Assembly (NCBI RefSeq): GCF_009684755.1
Contig: NZ_BLBC01000005.1
Span: 434,001 to 498,000 of the forward strand
Direction: 5' to 3'
Source of the DNA: Capnocytophaga felis
GTDB taxonomy: Bacteria; Bacteroidota; Bacteroidia; Flavobacteriales; Flavobacteriaceae
Length of the DNA stretch: 64,000 nucleotides
The translations under genes and the position numbers were made by a program. Of this stretch, positions 8,560 to 17,947 are shown one piece after another. Under the pieces are notes generated by a model. It worked only from the letters and a program-made list of their open reading frames with translations. It was not told the origin of the DNA and searched no databases. Every line of letters starts with the position of its first letter. The stretch's first letter is position 1.

Positions 8560-9459
8560 TTACAAAATTTGTGCAATGAAAAACAATATTGTTAAAAAAA
8601 AAGTACTCAATGCCACAATTTTCAGTTCTTTGTCCAAATCTTTTAAGTTTTTATTCCGCTTAACAGACAGTAAATGAATCACCAACGGAAAAAAAGCTAT
8701 CATATAAAGCAACTGCCAACGCACCTGAAAGTTCAAAATCGAAAAAGCCATCATACACAACATAGCCAAAACTACCAAATAATAATGGTAATATTTAGCC
8801 AAATCAATTCCCATTTTTACCACCAACGTATTCTTGCCTACAGCCTTATCATTTTCATAATCACGCATATTATTAAGATTCAGAACAGCAACACTTAACA
8901 GCCCAACTGCCGTAGCGGGTAAAAATATTTTCCAATTCAACTGATGCACATACAAAAAATACGAACCAACCACACTTACCAATCCAAAGAAAATAAAGAC
9001 AAACACATCTCCCAATCCTCTGTAACCATAAGCTGATTTTCCCACCGTGTATTTGATTGCTGCCACCACACAAAGCACTCCTAAAAGAAAGAAAATCAGC
9101 GTATATAAAAGATTTTCCTCTCCAAAGGAAACATAAATCAATGCAATTGCTGAAAGTACTGACAACAAAGCCGTTACCACAACGACAAACTTCATTTGTT
9201 TCCGAGTTACTTTTCCACTTTGTAAAGCCCTCTCAGGACCAACACGATTTTCGTTATCCGTACCCTTTACTCCATCACCATAATCATTTGCAAAATTAGA
9301 AAGTACCTGAAAAAGAATCGTTGTTAAAAGTGCCAACAAAAAAATTTCCTGCCGGAAATAACCCACACGAAACGCCAAAGCACTCCCCATAATAATCCCC
9401 GAAACAGAAAGAGGCAATGTCCGCAATCGAGCGGCTTTTATATATGTTCGTAGTTTCAT
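8560..9459 (-). CDS. menA: 1,4-dihydroxy-2-naphthoate polyprenyltransferase
   Basis: A 299-residue integral membrane UbiA-family prenyltransferase that attaches the isoprenoid tail to DHNA in menaquinone synthesis. The first Asp-rich motif reads NDYGDGVKGTDNENRVGP at about 58-75 and is characteristic of MenA. The second is around NNMRDYENDKAVGK near 195-208. About eight to nine hydrophobic helices can be seen. It fits the respiratory chain encoded here, since alternative complex III oxidises menaquinol. It starts MKLRTYIKAARLRTLP, a typical MenA N-terminus. Confidence 0.94.
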   Translation of the reverse strand: MKLRTYIKAARLRTLPLSVSGIIMGSALAFRVGYFRQEIFLLALLTTILFQVLSNFANDYGDGVKGTDNENRVGPERALQSGKVTRKQMKFVVVVTALLSVLSAIALIYVSFGEENLLYTLIFFLLGVLCVVAAIKYTVGKSAYGYRGLGDVFVFIFFGLVSVVGSYFLYVHQLNWKIFLPATAVGLLSVAVLNLNNMRDYENDKAVGKNTLVVKMGIDLAKYYHYYLVVLAMLCMMAFSILNFQVRWQLLYMIAFFPLVIHLLSVKRNKNLKDLDKELKIVALSTFFLTILFFIAQIL

Positions 9460-9626
9460 TTATTTCTTAATTAAAGTTGAAATTTTACTATTCTTTATCT
9501 TTCTTCTGCCAGAATAACTTTTGCTCAAAAACACTTGATTCACAAAATTCCAAAGCCATCTTAATCACTCAACCATAAGAAAATCAGCAATTTCAACCTC
9601 TCCTACATTTCATTCTTTTGATATTG

Positions 9627-9634
9627 CAAAAGTA
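9627..9634 (-). promoter_or_regulatory. Candidate -7 element for menA
   Basis: On the minus strand this reads TACTTTTG, matching TAnnTTTG. It lies about 168 bp upstream of the menA start, which would give a long leader. No clear -33 TTG is present. Confidence 0.35.
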
Positions 9635-9888
9635 GAAAATATAAACGAATAAAAAAATTCATTTTTACCCTCAAAAGAAATAAATCTATAAAATTTCACT
9701 AATTTTAACACCCAAAAATTAAAAATTAATAAAACAAACAAATATATCTTCCTAAAAAATCAATTAATTTAGAAGAAACATTTTAAAAAACTTAAAATCA
9801 ACCCAATAATACATTTTCAAAATTTTAACATTACAGAGGATTATAATTCCCAAATGTTAATTCTATTTTCAAATTTATTTTTTTTTCA

Positions 9889-9896
9889 TATTTTTG
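9889..9896 (+). promoter_or_regulatory. Candidate -7 element for accD
   Basis: TATTTTTG matches TAnnTTTG and ends 21 bp before the preferred accD ATG at 9918, which would give a leader of roughly 15 nt. The -33 element is not obvious. Confidence 0.4.
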
Positions 9897-9917
9897 TCCG
9901 ATAAATACAGAGAAATT

Positions 9918-10772
9918 ATGTCTTGGTTTAAAAGAACAGCAAAAGGAATACAGACCTCTACTGAGGAAAAGAAAGATATACCCAAAGGATTATGGTACAA
10001 GTCCCCAAGCGGAAACATTGTTGATAATGAAGCACTTGAAACCAATTACTTTGTAAGCCCTGAAGATGATTACCACGTAAGGATAGGAAGTAAAGAATAC
10101 TTTCAAATTCTGTTTGACAACAACGAATTCAAAGAACTTGATGCCAATTTATCTTCCAAAGACCCTCTGGAATTCGTTGATACAAAATCATATGCAACAC
10201 GCCTAAAAGAAGCTGAACAAAAAACGGGATTAAAAGATGCCGTTCGTACTGCTGTCGGCAAATCAAAAGGGGAAAAGATTGTAATTGCTTGTATGGATTT
10301 TGCTTTCATCGGTGGCTCAATGGGAAGCGTGGTAGGCGAGAAAATTTCGCGAGCAATCGAATACGCCATCAAACACAAATTACCTTTCCTAATGATTTCA
10401 AAATCAGGAGGAGCCAGAATGATGGAAGCAGCACTTTCGTTAATGCAAATGGCTAAAACTTCTGTAAAGTTAGCCCAGTTAGACGAAGCTAAATTGCCTT
10501 ATATCTCACTTTGTACCGACCCCACCACTGGAGGAACAACTGCCTCGTACGCAATGCTTGGTGATATCAACATTGCCGAGCCCGGAGCGTTAATTGGCTT
10601 TGCAGGTCCGCGAGTAGTAAAAGATACCACAGGACAAGATTTACCAGAAGGATTCCAAACTGCGGAATTCGTTTTGGAACACGGCTTTTTAGATTTTATT
10701 GTGAATCGTAAACAACTGAAAGATAAGGTAAATCTGTATATTGATTTGGTAATGAATCGCCCAATACGATAA
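9918..10772 (+). CDS. accD: Acetyl-CoA carboxylase carboxyltransferase subunit beta (zinc-ribbon cysteines lost)
   Basis: The beta half of the carboxyltransferase that makes malonyl-CoA for fatty acid synthesis. The start is set at the ATG at 9918 ([13 protein letters not shown]), matching the family N-terminus and giving 284 residues. A TTG at 9894 would add eight residues. The crotonase-fold core is intact, with [20 protein letters not shown] and [17 protein letters not shown]. The N-terminal zinc ribbon is odd: all four expected cysteines are replaced (S29, G32, S47, D50). This is probably a lineage trait of flavobacteria and not damage. mvaD follows after 13 bp. Confidence 0.95.
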   Translation: MSWFKRTAKGIQTSTEEKKDIPKGLWYKSPSGNIVDNEALETNYFVSPEDDYHVRIGSKEYFQILFDNNEFKELDANLSSKDPLEFVDTKSYATRLKEAEQKTGLKDAVRTAVGKSKGEKIVIACMDFAFIGGSMGSVVGEKISRAIEYAIKHKLPFLMISKSGGARMMEAALSLMQMAKTSVKLAQLDEAKLPYISLCTDPTTGGTTASYAMLGDINIAEPGALIGFAGPRVVKDTTGQDLPEGFQTAEFVLEHGFLDFIVNRKQLKDKVNLYIDLVMNRPIR

Positions 10773-10785
10773 AAAAGAAAAATAA

Positions 10786-11820
10786 ATGAACAACAAAAAT
10801 TTTGTTTCTTGGAAAGCACCGAGCAATATTGCTTTGGTCAAATATTGGGGAAAACTTGAAGGGCAAATTCCGGCGAATCCTTCCATCAGCTTTACACTAA
10901 CAACCTGTTATACAGAAACTTCAGTTCATTTAAAAAAATTAGAGAATCCTTCTGATGATTTTCAGTTCGATTTCTTTTTTGAAAAACAACCCAAACCATC
11001 TTTTCACCCGAAAATAGTTACCTTTTTCAATCGGATTTACAAATATTTGCCTTTTTTGAAAGACTATCGGTTCGAGATTTACTCGGAAAATTCTTTCCCC
11101 CACAGCAGCGGAATCGCTTCTTCGGCGAGTGCTATGGCGGCATTATCGGTGTGTTTGATGCAGATTGAAAAACAATTGAATCCGAACATTTCAGAAAAAG
11201 ATTTTTGGCAAAAAGCCTCATTTTTAGCACGATTAGGCTCAGGAAGTGCTTGCCGAAGCGTACAAGGAAGCGTTGTTGTTTGGGGAGAACATCAATCTAT
11301 TCCGAACAGTTCCAATTTTTACGGAATAACGTATCCGTTTGAAATTCACGATATTTTTAAAAATTATCAAGATACGGTTTTACTTATTGATAAAGGGCAA
11401 AAACAGGTGAGCAGTTCTGTTGGGCACGATTTGATGCACAACCATCCTTTTGCCGAAAAACGCTTCGAGCAGGCTCACACAAATATTGACCACCTTATCA
11501 GTGCTTTTGCTCAGGGAGATTTGGAACAATTCATCGAAGTTATTGAAAGTGAAGCACTAACCCTACACGCAATGATGATGACCAGCCTTCCGTATTTTAT
11601 ACTAATGAAGCCCAACACTTTGGAAGTCATTCAACGCATTTGGAAGTTCCGCCAAGAAACCAAAACTCCCGTTTGCTTTACGTTAGATGCAGGAGCCAAC
11701 GTACACGTTTTGTACCCCGATTCGTACAAAAATGAGGTTTTGCAATTTATTAAAGATGAATTGATTGCATTTTGTGAAAACAATCAGTATATTTGCGACC
11801 GATTAAACTCAAACTACTAA
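10786..11820 (+). CDS. mvaD: Diphosphomevalonate decarboxylase
   Basis: A 344-residue GHMP-superfamily enzyme that decarboxylates mevalonate diphosphate to isopentenyl diphosphate, the last step of the mevalonate pathway. The N-terminal WKAPSNIALVKYWGK stretch is the family signature, with the ATP-binding PHSSGIASSASAMAAL loop near residues 104-119. RLGSGSACRS near 146-155 and the C-terminal FTLDAGANVHVL are also typical. The next gene, another GHMP kinase, begins 8 bp after the stop, so the two are an operon supplying isoprenoids to quinones and undecaprenyl carriers. Confidence 0.94.
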   Translation: MNNKNFVSWKAPSNIALVKYWGKLEGQIPANPSISFTLTTCYTETSVHLKKLENPSDDFQFDFFFEKQPKPSFHPKIVTFFNRIYKYLPFLKDYRFEIYSENSFPHSSGIASSASAMAALSVCLMQIEKQLNPNISEKDFWQKASFLARLGSGSACRSVQGSVVVWGEHQSIPNSSNFYGITYPFEIHDIFKNYQDTVLLIDKGQKQVSSSVGHDLMHNHPFAEKRFEQAHTNIDHLISAFAQGDLEQFIEVIESEALTLHAMMMTSLPYFILMKPNTLEVIQRIWKFRQETKTPVCFTLDAGANVHVLYPDSYKNEVLQFIKDELIAFCENNQYICDRLNSNY

Positions 11821-11828
11821 ATCTGAAT

Positions 11829-12779
11829 ATGAAAAGACCTCTGTTTTACTCAAAAATATTGCTTTTCGGAGAATATGGTATCATCAAGGATTCCAAAGGG
11901 TTAGCCATACCGTATAATTTTTACAACGGAGCTTTGAAAATGCCTGACCAAATGCGTGAAGACAAAAAAGATGAAGCCGAAAAATCAAATCAGGCTTTGG
12001 CTAAATTTGCTCTCCATTTGGAAAAATTATCCTCAGAAAATCCTGAAATTGTTAGTTTTGACATCAAACAACTAAAGAAAGATATCAAAGATGGAATGTT
12101 TTTTGACAGTAGCATTCCTCAAGGGTATGGCGTGGGAAGTAGCGGGGCGTTGGTAGCAGCCATTTACGACCAATATGCACATAATAAAATCACGGTTTTG
12201 GAAAACTTAACCCGAGAGAAGCTTTTGCAATTGAAGAATATTTTCGGAAAAATGGAAAGCTTTTTCCACGGAACTTCCTCAGGATTAGACCCTTTGAACA
12301 GTTATTTAAGTCTGCCGATACTCATCAATTCCAAAGACAATATTGAAGCCACCGGAATTCCTTCACAAGCCGTAAACGGTAAAGGAGCCGTGTTTTTGCT
12401 TGACAGCGGTGTTGTGGGAGAAACTGCTCCGATGGTTAGAATTTTTATGGAAAATATGAAGAATGAGGCTTTCCAAAGTATGTTAAAAACGCAATTCATC
12501 AAGTACACAGATGCTTGTATTGATGACTTCCTGAAAGGAAATGTTAAATCACTCTTCAAAAATGTAAAAAAACTTTCCAAAGTGGTTTTGAATAACTTCA
12601 AACCAATGATTCCGGCTGAGTTTCATACACTTTGGAAAAAAGGTATTGACACAGGAGATTACTTCCTAAAACTTTGTGGTTCAGGAGGTGGAGGCTACAT
12701 TTTAGGATTCACCGAAGACTTGGAAAAGGCAAAGAAAACATTATCCGGACACAAAATAGAAGTGGTTTACCAGTTTTAA
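11829..12779 (+). CDS. GHMP kinase, probable mevalonate kinase
   Basis: A 316-residue protein from the ATG at 11829 (MKRPLFYSKILLFGEYG); the frame is open further upstream but overlaps mvaD. It has the GHMP motif IPQGYGVGSSGALVAAIYD (about residues 97-115), a C-terminal glycine-rich CGSGGGGYILGF loop, and the GTSSGLDPLNSY substrate segment. In Flavobacteriaceae a kinase of this form sits next to mvaD and is taken as mevalonate kinase. I infer that role from context and could not distinguish it from phosphomevalonate kinase by motif alone. Confidence 0.82.
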   Translation: MKRPLFYSKILLFGEYGIIKDSKGLAIPYNFYNGALKMPDQMREDKKDEAEKSNQALAKFALHLEKLSSENPEIVSFDIKQLKKDIKDGMFFDSSIPQGYGVGSSGALVAAIYDQYAHNKITVLENLTREKLLQLKNIFGKMESFFHGTSSGLDPLNSYLSLPILINSKDNIEATGIPSQAVNGKGAVFLLDSGVVGETAPMVRIFMENMKNEAFQSMLKTQFIKYTDACIDDFLKGNVKSLFKNVKKLSKVVLNNFKPMIPAEFHTLWKKGIDTGDYFLKLCGSGGGGYILGFTEDLEKAKKTLSGHKIEVVYQF

Positions 12780-12786
12780 AATATTA

Positions 12787-12825
12787 AAAATCTCTGAATA
12801 GGATTATTCAGAGATTTTCTTTTTA
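12787..12825. terminator. Terminator between the GHMP kinase gene and bioD
   Basis: A 14-bp perfect stem (12787-12800 with 12805-12818) with a GGAT loop is followed by a T-rich run. The left arm is A-rich, so it can end transcription from both converging genes. Confidence 0.9.
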
Positions 12826-12828
12826 TGT

Positions 12829-13449
12829 TTATTCTTCCAAAGTTAATTTTAATTTATCAGCGTAATACAAAATCACATTTTTGTCAAAATACGGTTCTTC
12901 ATCTATCCGCCCGAGGAATTTCATTCCTGTTTTTTTCAAGATAATACTTTCGGAAGATTCATTTTCCTTCCCGCTGAAAATAATTCCGTAAACAGACAAA
13001 TTCCTTTGTTTTAGAGCCTCATAAGTAAGCAAGGTATGATTAATACTCCCTAAATAATGCCGAGAAACTATGATAATTTTATCCGAAGGCAAAATCAAAT
13101 CAGCTATAGTATCCGTCTGATTTATAGGAACCAAAAGCCCTCCTGCCCCTTCTATAACCAATTGATTATCAGTATCGGGACGTTTTATTTTTTTTATGTC
13201 AATTGAAATGCCGTCCAATTCAGCAGAAAGATGCGGACTCGCAGGCGTATTTAAAGCGTAAGAACTACTATGAAAAACTGTTTTGTTATTGGAAATCAAC
13301 CTACTAACTTTGTATGTATCTGAATTTTCCAAATCTCCTGCTTGGATAGGTTTCCAATAATCGGCGTGCAAGGCTTCAGTAATGATAGCGGAAACAATTG
13401 TTTTTCCCACATCGGTTGATATTCCTGTAATGAAATAAGTATTCTTCAT
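12829..13449 (-). CDS. bioD: Dethiobiotin synthetase
   Basis: A 206-residue ATP-dependent enzyme forming the ureido ring of dethiobiotin from DAPA and CO2. The P-loop YFITGISTDVGKTIVS at about 4-19 is diagnostic, and KPIQAGD follows near 33-39. The VIEGAGGLLVPI motif sits around 98-109. It starts 3 bp after the bioF stop on the minus strand, so the two form a biotin operon. bioA and bioB are not in the window. Confidence 0.95.
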   Translation of the reverse strand: MKNTYFITGISTDVGKTIVSAIITEALHADYWKPIQAGDLENSDTYKVSRLISNNKTVFHSSSYALNTPASPHLSAELDGISIDIKKIKRPDTDNQLVIEGAGGLLVPINQTDTIADLILPSDKIIIVSRHYLGSINHTLLTYEALKQRNLSVYGIIFSGKENESSESIILKKTGMKFLGRIDEEPYFDKNVILYYADKLKLTLEE

Positions 13450-13452
13450 CGA

Positions 13453-14616
13453 TTAAATATTTTGTGTAAGAAACTGATTATAAAAAACATCGAAAAAATT
13501 TGAAATTTCTTCTTCTGTGTTAAAACTATGCAGACATATTCGCAATCGTTCTTGCCCTTTCGGAACCGTTGGCGAAAGAATCGGAATCACGCCAAAACCT
13601 TCTTTTTGAATATTTTGAGCTATTCTTTTCACAAAATCATTTCCAGACAAAACAACTGCTTGTATCGCCGAATCGGACGAGATGAATGGATATTTTTCTG
13701 ATGTTTTTTCGTGAAATTCTTTAATTTTTCTTTTAAAAAAAGTAATGTTTTGATGCAATAAGCCAATAGATTTTGTAGTCTGTAACTGCCTATAACCCGC
13801 TAAAATTGTAGCAACATTATGAGGTGACATTGCAGTAGTGTATATAAATGAACGAGCAAAATTTATCAAATAATCTCTCAAAATTTCACTTCCCAAAACT
13901 GACGCTCCGTGGCATCCCAATGCTTTGCCATAAGTAACAATTCTGGCAAAAATATCATTTTCCAATCCCAAATTTTGCACCAATCCGCAGCCTTGATTTC
14001 CGAAAACTCCCAATGCGTGTGCTTCATCAACAATCAGGAAAGCATTATATTCTTTCACTAATTCATTCATTTTCAACAAATCAGGAGAATCACCATCCAT
14101 AGAAAAAACGGATTCTGTAACAACAAATACAGAATTTTCACCATTTGAGAATCTTTCCAGCATTTTTTTCAAATCTTCCAAATCATTATGCCTAAATTTG
14201 TAAGATTTAGCCAAACTCATTGAAATACCATCACGAATTGAAGCGTGAATGTAATTATCATACAAAACTACATCTCCACGTTGCGGAACGCAGGAAAAAA
14301 AACCTACATTGGCGTCATATCCTGAATTAAAAAGCAATGCAGAAGCTGAATTATGAAACTTTTTTATTTCATTTTCTGCCATTTCAAATAATGGAAAATT
14401 TCCAGAAATCAAACGTGAACCCGTAGCTCCGTGCTGAAAATCGGTAGTAGATAAAATACGTTCCACTTCAATTTTTATTTCCTCCGACTTTGAAAATCCT
14501 ATGTAATCATTCGAACAAAAATCAACCTGAAATTGATTGATTTTCAGCATTCGGAAAGCATTTTTTTCTTTTCTCTCAGCAAGTTTTCGAATTATATGTT
14601 TAGGAATTCTGTTCAT
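13453..14616 (-). CDS. bioF: 8-amino-7-oxononanoate synthase
   Basis: A 387-residue PLP enzyme of the alpha-oxoamine synthase family that condenses pimeloyl-thioester with alanine in biotin synthesis. The motifs seen are FCSNDYIGFS, HGATGSRLISGN, VDEAHALGVFG (PLP-contacting aspartate) and VTYGKALGCHGA with the Schiff-base lysine. The frame is complete. KBL/SPT relatives share these motifs, but the tight coupling to bioD (3 bp) supports BioF. tilS lies 5 bp upstream on the same strand. Confidence 0.93.
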   Translation of the reverse strand: MNRIPKHIIRKLAERKEKNAFRMLKINQFQVDFCSNDYIGFSKSEEIKIEVERILSTTDFQHGATGSRLISGNFPLFEMAENEIKKFHNSASALLFNSGYDANVGFFSCVPQRGDVVLYDNYIHASIRDGISMSLAKSYKFRHNDLEDLKKMLERFSNGENSVFVVTESVFSMDGDSPDLLKMNELVKEYNAFLIVDEAHALGVFGNQGCGLVQNLGLENDIFARIVTYGKALGCHGASVLGSEILRDYLINFARSFIYTTAMSPHNVATILAGYRQLQTTKSIGLLHQNITFFKRKIKEFHEKTSEKYPFISSDSAIQAVVLSGNDFVKRIAQNIQKEGFGVIPILSPTVPKGQERLRICLHSFNTEEEISNFFDVFYNQFLTQNI

Positions 14617-14621
14617 TTTAA

Positions 14622-15932
14622 TTATTTATCATAACTGATTATCAAAACTTTTCGAGTTTTTTCTGTAACTCTAAAGCGATTATCCAAACGTTTCCCAACC
14701 ACCCAAACAACATCACTACCAGAGCAAAGCAGCCATTGCTGTTCTTTCTCAAAAATAGAATATTTTTCGTCTTTAAAAAACTTAGTTAATTTCTTTTTCT
14801 GATTCATTCCAAAAGGATAGAAAAAATCTCCTTCCTGTTTATGTCGCAATAACATTGGAAATTTTAGCAAATCGGCATTAATAAAAATTTTCTCTTCATC
14901 AAACACATCAACCCCTTTATTATCAATCACTTGAAATTTCAATGAAATAGGTGAATTTATTTCAGTTGTCTCTTTATTTATCTCGTATATTTTTTCAATA
15001 TTTTCTAGTTTTTCCTTTAAAATGAGGAAATTTCTATCTTTTAAAAGAATATGCGTAGTCGAAAAAAGTTTTTTCCCGGTTTCTGCTTCCAAAATTTGCC
15101 TTAAATCTCGGATATTATTAAAGTTATACGGATATAACAACTTGTACAACACAAAATCGGATTGATAATTTCGTTTTAACGATTCAATATTAATTTTAAT
15201 CTGACTTTCCTCCTCTATAAAGCACTCTTTCCTAATATTTTCAACAAAAAAATCAATAAAATGAGCAGATTGAGTAAGAAAGAGCTGTGTTCTTTCAAAA
15301 TTTTTAAGAAAGGTAGGATGTATTTCCTTCAAAAAAGGAACAATATTATGCCGAATTTTATTTCTAACATATTTATCACTCGCATTAGAGCTATCTTCTC
15401 GCCATAAAAGTTGATTTTTTTGGGCGAATTGAAGAATTTCTTCCCGAGAAAATGGCAACAACGGACGAATAATTTTTCCATTTCTCTGCGGAATCCCCAA
15501 TAAGCCATCTAATCCCGTTCCTCTGGAAAGATTTATAATAAAGGTCTCTATGTTGTCATCAGCGTGATGGGCGGTGGCTATGAAATCGCATTCATTCTCC
15601 AAGGCGACCTCTTCAAACCAATCATAACGTAATTTACGAGCTGCAAGTTGTGTATTCAACTGATTTTCAGAAGAAAATTTTTGAGTATCAAAACGTTTAG
15701 CAAAAGTTTTTACGTTCAGTCCCTTTCCAAATTCTTTTACAAGAGCCTCATCTTCATTGCTTTCATCATCTCGCAACTGAAAATTACAATGCCCCAAAAC
15801 AATTTCAATCTTCAACTGATGCAGTAAATAAGCAAGCACAACACTATCCACTCCGCCACTAATAGCAACCAAAATTCGCTTATTTTCAAGATTAAATACT
15901 CTTTCAATATGTTCTCTGAAGCGATTTTCCAT
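14622..15932 (-). CDS. tilS: tRNA(Ile)-lysidine synthetase
   Basis: A 436-residue cytoplasmic enzyme that modifies C34 of the tRNA-Ile CAU anticodon with lysine. The PP-loop motif VAISGGVDS lies at residues 22-30, and the family segment TAHHADDNIETFIINLSRGTG supports the call. The C-terminal TilS domain is present, including the RHKQEGDFFYPFGM segment and the KLTKFFKDEK motif. Length is normal. It stands 5 bp before bioF and probably leads that operon. Confidence 0.95.
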   Translation of the reverse strand: MENRFREHIERVFNLENKRILVAISGGVDSVVLAYLLHQLKIEIVLGHCNFQLRDDESNEDEALVKEFGKGLNVKTFAKRFDTQKFSSENQLNTQLAARKLRYDWFEEVALENECDFIATAHHADDNIETFIINLSRGTGLDGLLGIPQRNGKIIRPLLPFSREEILQFAQKNQLLWREDSSNASDKYVRNKIRHNIVPFLKEIHPTFLKNFERTQLFLTQSAHFIDFFVENIRKECFIEEESQIKINIESLKRNYQSDFVLYKLLYPYNFNNIRDLRQILEAETGKKLFSTTHILLKDRNFLILKEKLENIEKIYEINKETTEINSPISLKFQVIDNKGVDVFDEEKIFINADLLKFPMLLRHKQEGDFFYPFGMNQKKKLTKFFKDEKYSIFEKEQQWLLCSGSDVVWVVGKRLDNRFRVTEKTRKVLIISYDK

Positions 15933-15979
15933 AAATTACTATGCTATAATTGCTTTTGCGGTTGTTTTAAAGTTCCTTT

Positions 15980-17230
15980 TTATCCTAAAACTACCAGTTG
16001 AACCGTATTTTGAAGCACTTGTTTCAGCAAAACTTCTTTATTTGATTCAATTTCTTTAATAGATTGTTCTGTTGCGTGACGAACTGTGTACAAATCTACA
16101 TTTTCAAATACAGAAACTTTGAATCTTGCTTTCAATTTCTCCAATAAATCCGAAAGAGTATCAAACTTATTATCAACACAAACCGAAAAACTAATAGCCG
16201 AGTTCTGAATCACACTTACTTTCATTTTCGCATCGTGCAGGAGCTTGAAAATATAGCTAATATTTTCCTCAACAATGAAAGAAAAATCAAGCGATGATAA
16301 CGAAATTAAAACTTGTCCTTTTTTCAAAATAAAGCAGGAAACTTTAGGCTCCAACTCTGTTACATTACAAACCGAACTTCCTGATGATGTAGGATTTATA
16401 AATGATTTCACAAATAAAGGAATTTCCTTACGTTGCAATGGTTGAAGCGTTTTTGGATGAATCACCGAAGCTCCATAAAAAGCAAGCTCAATGGCTTCTG
16501 TATAAGGAATTTTATGTAATAATTCTGTTTTTTCAAAGTAGCGAGGGTCTGCGTTAAGCACTCCGGGAACGTCTTTCCAAATGGTTACGCTTTCGGCATC
16601 CAAACAATACGCAAAAATGGCTGCTGTATAATCCGAACCTTCTCTGCCTAAAGTTGTTGTAAAAAAATTAGAATCACTTCCCATAAAACCTTGAGTTATA
16701 TTCAAAAGCGATTTATTTACATTATTTACAATATTCTCCTGCGTATCCTCCCAATTAACGGCTGCATCACGGAAGTTACTGTCGGTTTTTATCAAATTTC
16801 GAACGTCAAGCCACGTGTTTTTGATTCCACAATCATTCAAATATTGGCTAATAATTGTAGTTGAAATCAATTCGCCGAAACTAACTACTTGGTCATACAC
16901 AAAACTGTGTTTCGGAGATTTATTCCGCTCCAAAAAAGATATCAATTCAGCAAACAAACCATCTACTTTCCAATAAACCGGATGATTTTCGTTAGAAAAT
17001 AAATCACGAATAATCTCATAATGAAAATTTTTAACGACATCGATGCTTTCCTGAAAGTTTTTCTTCTCAAAATAATTACGAACAACTACTTCTAAAGCGT
17101 TTGTGGTTTTCCCCATCGCTGAAATTATAATCAATGTATCGGAATGCCCAACCATTTCCAATATTCTTGCTACATTTTTTACACCTTCGGCATCTTTTAC
17201 CGATGCCCCGCCAAATTTGAATATTCTCAT
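15980..17230 (-). CDS. lysC: Aspartate kinase (monofunctional)
   Basis: A 416-residue kinase that phosphorylates aspartate, the entry step to lysine, threonine and methionine. It begins MRIFKFGGASVKD, the AAK-family K-F-G-G-x-S motif. It retains TLGREGSDYTAA near 194-205 and the VTIWKDVPGVLNADPR region. Two ACT-like regulatory segments occupy residues about 290-410, so feedback control by an amino acid is likely. No homoserine dehydrogenase domain is fused. Confidence 0.92.
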   Translation of the reverse strand: MRIFKFGGASVKDAEGVKNVARILEMVGHSDTLIIISAMGKTTNALEVVVRNYFEKKNFQESIDVVKNFHYEIIRDLFSNENHPVYWKVDGLFAELISFLERNKSPKHSFVYDQVVSFGELISTTIISQYLNDCGIKNTWLDVRNLIKTDSNFRDAAVNWEDTQENIVNNVNKSLLNITQGFMGSDSNFFTTTLGREGSDYTAAIFAYCLDAESVTIWKDVPGVLNADPRYFEKTELLHKIPYTEAIELAFYGASVIHPKTLQPLQRKEIPLFVKSFINPTSSGSSVCNVTELEPKVSCFILKKGQVLISLSSLDFSFIVEENISYIFKLLHDAKMKVSVIQNSAISFSVCVDNKFDTLSDLLEKLKARFKVSVFENVDLYTVRHATEQSIKEIESNKEVLLKQVLQNTVQLVVLG

Positions 17231-17310
17231 AATTGATAAAAGCTAAACATAAAATTTAAGAAATTCATTTTCTTGAGATTATTTCCTAAACAATATCATT
17301 TTCAGAATTA

Positions 17311-17318
17311 CAAAAGTA
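17311..17318 (-). promoter_or_regulatory. Candidate -7 element for the aspartate kinase gene
   Basis: The minus strand reads TACTTTTG, matching TAnnTTTG, about 80 bp upstream of the start codon. No -33 TTG is seen at the usual spacing. Confidence 0.38.
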
Positions 17319-17426
17319 TGCAAAATTCTTTTTCATATATCTATTTTAATAAAAAATGTTCATCAACAATTCTCTCTTAAACAGTTTTAAAATACAGATT
17401 AATTATAATCATTCAAAAAAATACCA

Positions 17427-17434
17427 TAATTTTG
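17427..17434 (+). promoter_or_regulatory. Candidate -7 element for the DUF423 gene
   Basis: TAATTTTG matches TAnnTTTG and ends 43 bp before the ATG at 17478, a sensible leader length. The -33 region is AT-rich without a clear TTG. Confidence 0.42.
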
Positions 17435-17477
17435 TGGTTTACAAAAAATTATCTGTAAATTATAAATTCTGTGTAAA

Positions 17478-17861
17478 ATGAAAAAAAAGATTATTATTGT
17501 AGCTCTTGTATTCGGATTGACATCTATAATTTTAGGAGCTTTTGGTGCGCATTCGCTAAAGAAACATCTTACTGAAGAAGCTCTTTCTAGTTTTGAAGTG
17601 GGAGTTCGCTACCAAATGTATCACGCTTTGTTCTTATTACTTTTATCAAATTTGGACAACATTTCGGAAAAAATCAGAAAAGCAACTTTTATATCGGTAG
17701 TTTTTGGAGTTCTATTTTTCTCAGGTTCTATTTACCTACTTTCCACAGAAAGTATAACTTCCATAAATATTAGGTCATTTGCTTTGATAACACCTTTAGG
17801 GGGATTACTTTTGATGCTGGGATGGGCATTTTTATTAATTGAATTTTTAAAGAAGAAATAA
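17478..17861 (+). CDS. DUF423-family membrane protein
   Basis: A 127-residue inner-membrane protein of the YgdD/DUF423 type with four hydrophobic helices. The N-terminal LGAFGAHSLKKHL (about 20-32) and the VRYQMYHALFLLLL segment (about 43-56) are the conserved family blocks. Its role is unknown. It is a single-gene unit with a candidate promoter upstream and a strong hairpin terminator shared with the convergent act operon. Confidence 0.88.
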   Translation: MKKKIIIVALVFGLTSIILGAFGAHSLKKHLTEEALSSFEVGVRYQMYHALFLLLLSNLDNISEKIRKATFISVVFGVLFFSGSIYLLSTESITSINIRSFALITPLGGLLLMLGWAFLLIEFLKKK

Positions 17862-17887
17862 ATTCACTTAGAAATCTGACTATCTAA

Positions 17888-17921
17888 CAAAAAAACCATA
17901 GTTTTTAACTATGGTTTTTTA
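17888..17921. terminator. Bidirectional terminator between the DUF423 gene and actF
   Basis: An A-rich left arm and T-rich right arm form a stem of about 14 bp around AACCATAGTT and AACTATGGTT with a short T loop. It serves as the end of both converging units and shows that no cytochrome oxidase genes follow actF in this operon. Confidence 0.9.
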
Positions 17922-17947
17922 TTTTCTTCTATTTTTTCAATCTAATC

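Larger units (their letters stand above)
9460..9917. other. AT-rich intergenic region between divergent menA and accD
   Basis: This stretch holds no credible open frame. It is very AT-rich and contains one candidate promoter element in each direction (9627-9634 minus, 9889-9896 plus). I see no hairpin, repeat or RNA gene in it. Confidence 0.7.
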
